Source: Microbacterium candidum (GTDB taxonomy: Bacteria; Actinomycetota; Actinomycetes; Actinomycetales; Microbacteriaceae). From it: DNA of 64,000 bases. The translations under genes were made by a program, and so were the position numbers. Where the stretch lies: contig NZ_JASXSZ010000001.1 in NCBI RefSeq assembly GCF_030315975.1, forward strand, positions 930,001 to 994,000, written 5' to 3'. The notes beneath the pieces were generated by a model. The model made no database searches and was not told the origin of the DNA. It saw only the letters and a program-made list of their open reading frames with translations. How positions within the stretch are numbered: the first letter of the stretch is position 1; the number at the start of each line of letters is the position of its first letter. This document shows, piece after piece, positions 58,450-64,000 of the stretch.

Positions 58450-61089
58450 TTATACCTCCGCGATCGCGCCGGAGAAGAGCCGCTCGCGCTCGGACTCGAT
58501 GACCTCGCGCACAAGTTCGGCCTCGGACACGTCGAACGCTTCGGGTGCGGCTTCTGCGGTCTCGCTGATTGCTGCGAAGTCGGAGAACAGCTCCCGCTTC
58601 TTGGCAAGGATCTGCATGATGCGCGTGTCCACGCCCTCTTCGGAGAGGAGCCGATGCACCTGCACGGTGTGGAGCTGGCCCATCCGACGTGCGCGAGCGA
58701 TGGCTTGCCATTCGGTCGTTGGCTTGAGTTGCGGTTCGCAGATCACGATGACCGACGCGGACTGGATGTTCAGGCCGACGCCCCCGGCGACGATCTGCGA
58801 TACGAGCACCGCGCCGGCTCCGGCTGCTGAGAACTCGTCCACGATCGTCTGACGCTTCGCAGCAGGGACGGCTCCGGTCAGGGGCCCGAACACCGCACCG
58901 GGAAGCGCCGCCGCGACCTCATCGAGAACGTTGAGGTAGTTCGAGAACACGATGACTTTCCGACCGTTGTCCTCGGCCTCCTCGACTACCTCAACGAGGC
59001 GTTGGAGCTTCTCGGACTCGTCGCCTTGGAGCATCGCTGCCTGACGCATCGCCTGGAAGTTTCCGGTCATCACCGCATCCCGGTAGGCGATCGCGTCGGC
59101 GTGGGAGAGTGGCAACCACTCCTCGACCTCGACGAGTTCGGGAAGCTCGGTGAGGACGTCCTCTTGGTTGCGCCGCAGGTAGGCCGGGGCTACTTGCTGC
59201 CGGAACAATCGTGGGCGCAGCTCGCTGGCATCGACGACAAGATCCGGCCGGATGTAGTCGACCAGCGTGCGGAACTCCTCGACGCGGTTCTCGAGCGGGG
59301 TACCGCTGAGGAGCACGGCGCGATCTGCTTGGTCGATCACTCGTGCACTCCTCCGGGCGCGGAGTGCGCCCGGGTTCTTGATGTAGTGAGCTTCATCGAG
59401 CGCGACGCACGCGAGTTCCTCCACCTGCGCGAGGTGTGGCTCCAACCATCCCAACGATTCATACGTCGTCACTGCGACGCCGCCTTGCCGCTGCCAGGTC
59501 TGCAACGCATCGGCGCGGCTCGGGCCATGGAGCCGGTGGGCTCTGAGAGCCGACTTCGCGTGCACCTCTCGTACCCAGTTGGTGACAACCGCGGCCGGGC
59601 AGATCACCAGAAAATGGTGTGACCCCTTCGAGCGGAGATGCGCGAACACAGCAAGAGCCTCGATGGTCTTGCCGAGTCCCATTTCATCGCCGATGATGAC
59701 CTTCCGCTGCACGAGCGCGAACCGTGCCGCGAAGCCCTGATATCCGCGCAGGGAGACGGAAAGGTTCTCCGTCTCCAACTCGAACTCTCGGACGGCGGCC
59801 ACGATCTCTTCGGGAAGCCCGCCCGCGACGGCATCCTCATCTTCGGTGAGAAAACCCAGTTCCTGCAGCATGGCGAAGTAGTCGGCTGGGCGGGCGAGAA
59901 AATCCTGCCAGGGGTCGGAGGGAGTCGAACCTGCCGCAGCGCCGGAGATGCTCTCCGCGCGGTGCACGACTGCGTCCACCGTCGCACTGAACGCATGCGC
60001 GCCCGCGCCGAAGACCGCCAGGTGGATCACATGAGAATCGAGCGCGGCTGCCAACGGTCCGAGCGCAACCGCACGCGCGACGTCACCGGTCGCGTTCTTG
60101 GTCTTGCGAGACGCGTCCCAGGTTGCCAATTCCCTGACCAGGTCGAAGGTCTGTGGTTTCGGCTTGGCGATGTCGATGCGTACCGGCATCTCCTCGTAGG
60201 TGGTCTGCCAGAGCGTCTGGGCGGCACCGCGAATTCGGTGTGCCGATGTGTCGCCGATCCCGGGAATCGAGGCCAAGCGGTCCGCGTAGGTGAACACATC
60301 TTGGACGGTCCTGATCCCTGCGTCCGACAACGGAGTAATACGGATCCGCTCACGCGTCGCCTCCCTGAGGCGATCGACTGGCATCTCCGCGATGACCTTC
60401 TGCGCCTCCGCTCTCCGGAGTGCGACGCCCGCGTCGACTGCCTGCTGGCGGTAGCGTCCCTCGCTTTCCAGTGCGCCCTGGATCGTCCTCACTGCAGCCG
60501 GAAGACCGGTCACGCTCGCACCCGGCACAAGATCTCCGACACCGAGCGATGTGAGCCGCTGCGCGAGGCCGACGACAGGGCGGAGTGCATAGGCGGGAGC
60601 CACACCCGGTGCCGGGCTTGCGCGATCGTCGAGCCTCTGCAGAGTCGCTGCGACACCCGAAGTCGCGCCCCACATCTGGTATTCGACAAGGTACCGCCCC
60701 GCACGTTCGGCGGTCGCTCTCGACTGCGCGCCACTGAACAGCTTGCGAAAACCGAAGTTCTGCACGGCTTCACTGAGCGCCCGCGGCACCTCGCGAGTGA
60801 GCTGGGCGAACAATGCCGCATCCGTACCTGCAATCACGGGGAGCGAGGTCTGCCGGGTCAGCAGACCGAGCTGAGTGCTATCGGTATCCCTCAGCGGCAG
60901 GACGGTCCATCGGCTCCCGTTTCGAACCGACACCCCAGTCATGCGGACCTGGAGAGCGCGAAACGCGATGTCGGCCTCAGCTGTGACGCGCGCGCGATGA
61001 TTGGCGATGGCTGCCGCATGCTTTGACCACGCGCCGACCTCCTCGATCGCCATGCGCAGGCGCTGCAGCTCATCGCGACTCAGGGGCAT
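58450..61089 (-). CDS. SNF2-family helicase with helix-hairpin-helix motif
   Basis: 879 aa. The N-terminal 430 residues are unique and helical, containing a helix-hairpin-helix (ADRLASIPGIGDTSAHRIRG, about residues 270-290) for non-specific DNA binding. The SF2 core follows: RKVIIGDEMGLGKTIEALAV, DEAH box VALDEAHYIKN, VLLSGTPLENRVEEF, and C-terminal motifs VIVFSNYLNVLDEV, VSQIVAGGVGLNIQSA and ARARRMGQ. ATG at 61089. It converges with the membrane-protein gene and diverges from two small genes. Likely a DNA translocase of the same defence island, though it could be an independent module. Confidence 0.88.
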   Translation of the reverse strand: MPLSRDELQRLRMAIEEVGAWSKHAAAIANHRARVTAEADIAFRALQVRMTGVSVRNGSRWTVLPLRDTDSTQLGLLTRQTSLPVIAGTDAALFAQLTREVPRALSEAVQNFGFRKLFSGAQSRATAERAGRYLVEYQMWGATSGVAATLQRLDDRASPAPGVAPAYALRPVVGLAQRLTSLGVGDLVPGASVTGLPAAVRTIQGALESEGRYRQQAVDAGVALRRAEAQKVIAEMPVDRLREATRERIRITPLSDAGIRTVQDVFTYADRLASIPGIGDTSAHRIRGAAQTLWQTTYEEMPVRIDIAKPKPQTFDLVRELATWDASRKTKNATGDVARAVALGPLAAALDSHVIHLAVFGAGAHAFSATVDAVVHRAESISGAAAGSTPSDPWQDFLARPADYFAMLQELGFLTEDEDAVAGGLPEEIVAAVREFELETENLSVSLRGYQGFAARFALVQRKVIIGDEMGLGKTIEALAVFAHLRSKGSHHFLVICPAAVVTNWVREVHAKSALRAHRLHGPSRADALQTWQRQGGVAVTTYESLGWLEPHLAQVEELACVALDEAHYIKNPGALRARRSARVIDQADRAVLLSGTPLENRVEEFRTLVDYIRPDLVVDASELRPRLFRQQVAPAYLRRNQEDVLTELPELVEVEEWLPLSHADAIAYRDAVMTGNFQAMRQAAMLQGDESEKLQRLVEVVEEAEDNGRKVIVFSNYLNVLDEVAAALPGAVFGPLTGAVPAAKRQTIVDEFSAAGAGAVLVSQIVAGGVGLNIQSASVIVICEPQLKPTTEWQAIARARRMGQLHTVQVHRLLSEEGVDTRIMQILAKKRELFSDFAAISETAEAAPEAFDVSEAELVREVIESERERLFSGAIAEV

Positions 61090-61193
61090 GTGGTGCTGTT
61101 CCTCTCGCCAAGCTCACGATATCGGCCCGCGCCGACGTCGCAGGCGCGCAGTATCGTCGCGGGCATACATTCGGATGCATCGAAAGGACGGTC

Positions 61194-61391
61194 ATGCCTC
61201 AGGGGCTCACCATTACGCAGGACATCGTGGAGGTGCGCGTCGACAACTTCATGCGGGGGTCGATCAAGGATGCAGTTGCGCAAGAGCTATCAAGTAGACC
61301 GCTCCATCGCATCGTTGCGCCGTCCATCGCCGCGGGCGGAGACGAGTTCAATGGCGTCATCCGTGCCGTTGCTGTCATCGAGTACATGTAG
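61194..61391 (+). CDS. 65-aa protein of unknown function
   Basis: Sequence begins MPQGLTITQDIVEVRVDNFM and ends GVIRAVAVIEYM. ATG at 61194 has AAAGGA at 61183-61188. Predicted to be a small alpha/beta domain with no recognised family. It is divergent from the helicase across 104 bp and 3 bp before the next gene, so these two are an operon. It could be an immunity protein, antitoxin or specificity partner; this is inferred only from its size and pairing. Confidence 0.6.
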   Translation: MPQGLTITQDIVEVRVDNFMRGSIKDAVAQELSSRPLHRIVAPSIAAGGDEFNGVIRAVAVIEYM

Positions 61392-61394
61392 ATC

Positions 61395-61811
61395 ATGAGC
61401 AAGCGCGCAGATAGCGATGAGCACTACGTTCTCGACCTCTGTGACGAGGTGGTCGGGATCCGTGGAGAGCGGCAAGCGACCTTTCCGTGGCTCGTCGGAG
61501 ACACGTCGCCGACGACTGGCCGGGCACGGAAGCTGCCTGTTGATGGATACTGGCCGTCGCTGAAGTTCGTTGTTGAGTTCCAGGAAAAGCAACACACCCA
61601 GGTTGTCCCGCTGTTCGACCGTCGCGCGACCGTTTCTGGTGTCCCGCGCGGTCAACAGCGCCGGCTGTATGACCAACGGAAGGCAGCGATCCTGCCGCAA
61701 CAGGGCATCCGACTGATCGTCATCCACAAGTCAGAGTTCACGACAAGGGCTGACAAGATCGTCCGCGATCATGAGCGTGACATCGCCATCGTCCGCGACC
61801 ACCTGACGTGA
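61395..61811 (+). CDS. Small nuclease-like protein (PD-(D/E)XK/Vsr-like candidate)
   Basis: 138 aa. A compact pattern of strand-Asp-strand suggests a restriction-endonuclease fold: KLPVDGYWPSLKFVVEFQEK gives D and E-x-Q-x-K in the expected register, then ILPQQGIRLIVIHKSEF as a core strand, and a basic middle (RGQQRRLYDQRKAA) like Vsr or very-short-patch proteins. No zinc-binding cysteines. ATG at 61395, 3 bp after the 65-aa gene. Assignment rests on motif reading alone; it may instead be a non-catalytic DNA-binding protein. Confidence 0.5.
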   Translation: MSKRADSDEHYVLDLCDEVVGIRGERQATFPWLVGDTSPTTGRARKLPVDGYWPSLKFVVEFQEKQHTQVVPLFDRRATVSGVPRGQQRRLYDQRKAAILPQQGIRLIVIHKSEFTTRADKIVRDHERDIAIVRDHLT

Positions 61812-61850
61812 CCTACCTGACCCACGCGGCGGACCCGGGAAACCGAGGAC

Positions 61851-61890
61851 CGAGTGCGATGCACGCAGGCACTTTCTGTGTAAGCACTCG
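61851..61890. other. Inverted repeat before the relaxase gene, candidate oriT
   Basis: CGAGTGC (61851-61857) and GCACTCG (61884-61890) are perfect 7-bp arms with a further GCACT copy between them (61871-61875), 32 bp upstream of the relaxase ATG. MobF relaxases recognise a hairpin next to nic, often close to their own gene. No nic consensus was recognised. Confidence 0.4.
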
Positions 61891-61922
61891 CTAGTTAGAC
61901 ACTGACGGCGTACTCTGGGGCC

Positions 61923-64000
61923 ATGCGCGGGGGCCTCGAGCGGTGGAAGCGGGGTGTCGAGTCGCAGGGGGTTCGGCAGGCGATGGCCTACGCCTTCAAG
62001 GGAAGCTGCGACTCCCACCTCCGCACCGTCACGGGCGTCGAGGCGCTCGCGGCGTACAGCGACGCGGACGTGGCAAAGGTCGCACGCTTCGCGGTCGAGG
62101 CCGGCGTCATCACGACAGACGGCCTCAACGCCGAGCAGCTCCGCCGCTGGGTGGACGGACGTGACCCTCTCACCGATGAGATCCGCGGCCGCGAACTCTC
62201 CTCGCCGACGGCGGACCTCATCCTGGACGGCACGATCAACGCGCCCAAGTCGTACAGCATCGCGGCGCTCATCAACCCGGACCTGGCGTGCGAGTTCGAG
62301 GCTCTCCAAGACCGGCTGCGCGAGCGGATCATCACGACCTGGCAGCGCGAGCTGAACGCGCGGCGCGGCGCCGGCGGCCGCATCCGCGAATCACTCCACA
62401 AGATCGAAGTCGTCGAGCTGCAGCACCGGCGCTCGCGCGCGCTCGACCCGCACATCCACCGGCACCTCTGGCTGAACGTGAAGGTGCAGGGCGAAGACGG
62501 CAAATGGTCAAACGTCGACTCCCGCGTTGCGATGAAGCTGCACACGCTGATCAACGCGGAGGGCGAACTCGCCGCGCGCGCCGATTCCCGGTGGATCCGC
62601 GCGCTCGCGGAACACGGGTACACGCTCAACGAGGATGGCGAGATCGCCGAACTTGCGGGCGCGGTGCGGCCGCTCTCGCGCCGGTCGAATCAGATCGAGG
62701 CGAATCGCGCGAGGCTGCTCATCGGGTGGCGGGCGGAGCATCCCGGGCAGGAGCCGGATCACGACATCCTGCAGCAGATCGACCGGCTCGCGTGGGCGCA
62801 GAACCGGCCGAACAAGCCCGGGCTCGTCGACGAGTCGGAGTGGGAGCAGCTCATCCGCCACGAGCTCGCGGCGCTCGACCCGGCGATTGCGAGGGATCGC
62901 CGGGGGGTGAGCGCGGCTGGGATGCGGATCGAGGACCTCGACCGGGATCTCCTCGCGGCCAAGGCGATTGTGGATGCGGATGCCCGGTCGACTGCGTGTG
63001 GCGGGCGGTTCAGCCTGTTCGACGTGCGCGCGGGCGCGACGCGTGCGGTCGCCGCATCCGGAGTTGTCGCCGATCGAGACGATCTGCAGGAAGTCATCGA
63101 CGACGTCGTCGGCCGTGCCCACGCGCACGCGATCGATCTGCTCGACGGCGAGGACGACCGTCCCGCACACATCAAGGGCTTCATGGCTGCGTCGACGGCG
63201 GCGCTCAAGGTCGGCCTTGCCGCGGCATTCGATAGGCTCAACCACGCGGGCGTATCGGTCGACGGTCCCGAGGTCGAGAAGCTCGGTGCGGACCTTCTGG
63301 CGGACGCGGCAACGCTCGATCAGGGTCAGGTGGATGCCGCCGCCGCCATCGCCGGCACGCACCGGCTGGTGTCGGTCACGGGACCGGCGGGAGCCGGCAA
63401 GACGACGATGCTCCGGGTGGTGCGGGTCGCCCTCGCGCGCCAGGGGCGACGCCTCGTCGTGGTGGCCCCGACGAAGAAGGCCGCATCCGTCGCCGGCCGG
63501 GAGATCGGGGCGACCGCATCCAGCCTGCACGCACTCCTCGCCGATCACGGATGGAGATGGGGTCGCGACGAGGCCGGCGCCGAAGTCTGGACACGCCTCG
63601 CCGTCGGCGAACTCGATCCCGTCACGGGATACGCGTTCAGCGGCCCGCGGCGGTTCGAGCTGCGATCCGCCGACCGGGTCGTGGTCGACGAGGCGGGGAT
63701 GGTCGACCTCCACACGGCGAACGCCCTCGCGGCCATCGCGGAGGAGACCGGCGCCGGCATCGCGATGGTCGGCGACCACCTGCAGGCGATGCCCGTCGGG
63801 CACGCCGGCGCGATGGCGTGCATGACCCGCCGCGCGACCGCGGTCGTTGAGCTCACCGCGGTGCACCGCTTCCGTGACCCCGAGTACGCCGCGCTGACGC
63901 TGTGCATGCGGGAACCGGCATCCAAAGATCACGCTCTCGCCGTCGCGGCCGAACTCGATGAGCGCGGGCAGATCCACCGTGTGACGGATGCCGGGCAAGC
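61923..64000 (+). CDS. MobF-type relaxase-helicase (TraA/TrwC-like), C-terminus beyond the window
   Basis: First 692 residues visible. The relaxase domain contains SAPKS-like INAPKSYSIAAL, and the metal-binding three-histidine motif in DPHIHRHLWLNVKVQG (about residue 178). Tyr23 in AMAYAFKGSCD is the earliest tyrosine and the likely nicking residue, earlier sequence being closed by an in-frame TAG at 61896. A RecD-like helicase domain follows, with Walker A VTGPAGAGKTTMLRVV (about 485) and Walker B VVVDEAGMVDLHT. It nicks oriT and unwinds the strand for transfer. ATG at 61923. Its presence shows the element can be mobilised. Confidence 0.9.
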   Translation, partial: MRGGLERWKRGVESQGVRQAMAYAFKGSCDSHLRTVTGVEALAAYSDADVAKVARFAVEAGVITTDGLNAEQLRRWVDGRDPLTDEIRGRELSSPTADLILDGTINAPKSYSIAALINPDLACEFEALQDRLRERIITTWQRELNARRGAGGRIRESLHKIEVVELQHRRSRALDPHIHRHLWLNVKVQGEDGKWSNVDSRVAMKLHTLINAEGELAARADSRWIRALAEHGYTLNEDGEIAELAGAVRPLSRRSNQIEANRARLLIGWRAEHPGQEPDHDILQQIDRLAWAQNRPNKPGLVDESEWEQLIRHELAALDPAIARDRRGVSAAGMRIEDLDRDLLAAKAIVDADARSTACGGRFSLFDVRAGATRAVAASGVVADRDDLQEVIDDVVGRAHAHAIDLLDGEDDRPAHIKGFMAASTAALKVGLAAAFDRLNHAGVSVDGPEVEKLGADLLADAATLDQGQVDAAAAIAGTHRLVSVTGPAGAGKTTMLRVVRVALARQGRRLVVVAPTKKAASVAGREIGATASSLHALLADHGWRWGRDEAGAEVWTRLAVGELDPVTGYAFSGPRRFELRSADRVVVDEAGMVDLHTANALAAIAEETGAGIAMVGDHLQAMPVGHAGAMACMTRRATAVVELTAVHRFRDPEYAALTLCMREPASKDHALAVAAELDERGQIHRVTDAGQ

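Larger units (their letters stand above)
35069..64000. mobile_element. Integrative mobilizable/conjugative element, left part
   Basis: Supported by integrase and excisionase at a tRNA 3' end, a ParA/RHH-like pair, a zeta toxin system, a MobF-type relaxase at the right edge, and lower and more varied G+C than the left 35 kb. Cargo is a putative phage-defence cassette (43867-61811). No phage structural genes and no complete type IV secretion genes are visible in the window. Confidence 0.82.

Noticed and set aside
1..64000. CRISPR array
   Set aside because: No regularly spaced direct repeats with unique spacers; the repeats found are palindromic elements or short minisatellites, and there are no cas genes.

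Overview
The window is high-GC actinobacterial DNA (about 70% G+C over roughly the first 35 kb, visibly lower and more mixed afterwards). Gene types, GTGA/ATGA stop-start overlaps, an F420-type DUF385 enzyme, a Lhr helicase, a Nei2-type glycosylase and dispersed palindromic repeats all fit Microbacteriaceae, probably Microbacterium or a relative. This placement is inference from gene content, not from a marker gene.

Positions 1-35,003 are chromosomal backbone. On the left lie a partial spermidine/putrescine-type ABC operon (1-2247) and a seven-gene minus-strand operon (2578-10702). The latter holds a C45-type N-terminal-nucleophile hydrolase, a YtcJ-like amidohydrolase and a complete oligopeptide/nickel-type ABC importer. 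It is divergent from a LacI regulator (10836-11849), with a perfect 13-bp inverted repeat between them. Then come Nei, Lhr, PspC, DUF1003, a two-component system beside a small exported protein, an amidase plus agmatine deiminase with a divergent TetR, an ABC-F ATPase, an esterase, a DUF4916 protein, a luciferase-like enzyme, a DUF385 protein, a lipid kinase, serS, a HAD hydrolase, tRNA-Ser(TGA) and an LCP cell-wall ligase. Small palindromic elements are scattered through this part. Some lie inside reading frames: in-frame 108-bp tandem repeats in lhr, and a 55-bp element in the ABC-F gene with a second copy after the LacI gene.

From tRNA-Ser(GCT) (35004-35095) to the right edge the DNA is an integrated mobile element whose far end is outside the window. 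Its integrase abuts the tRNA 3' end, followed by a small excisionase and a regulator. Divergent from these is a maintenance operon: a 16-codon leader, ParA, a ribbon-helix-helix-like partner carrying a dense ACTC/GAGT array, a NrdH-like redoxin, a coiled-coil protein and small unknowns. A zeta toxin/antitoxin pair and a J-domain/membrane-protein pair follow. The right edge cuts a MobF-type relaxase-helicase, so the element is probably mobilizable or conjugative.

The cargo between 43,867 and 61,811 looks like a multi-gene defence cassette. It holds a DEAH helicase with a C-terminal DUF3883-like domain, an unknown protein coupled to an XRE-ImmA/IrrE protease, a HEPN-like DUF3644-type protein, a DUF1156 Zn-ribbon DNA methyltransferase, an unknown antisense gene, a large HEPN-DUF499 ATPase, and a membrane protein. 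A second, divergent module follows: a SNF2 helicase with HhH, a 65-aa protein and a small nuclease-like protein. It shares parts with known methylase/helicase defence systems but lacks the hallmark genes of DISARM, BREX/Pgl, type I R-M or CRISPR. It is the best candidate here for an undescribed system.
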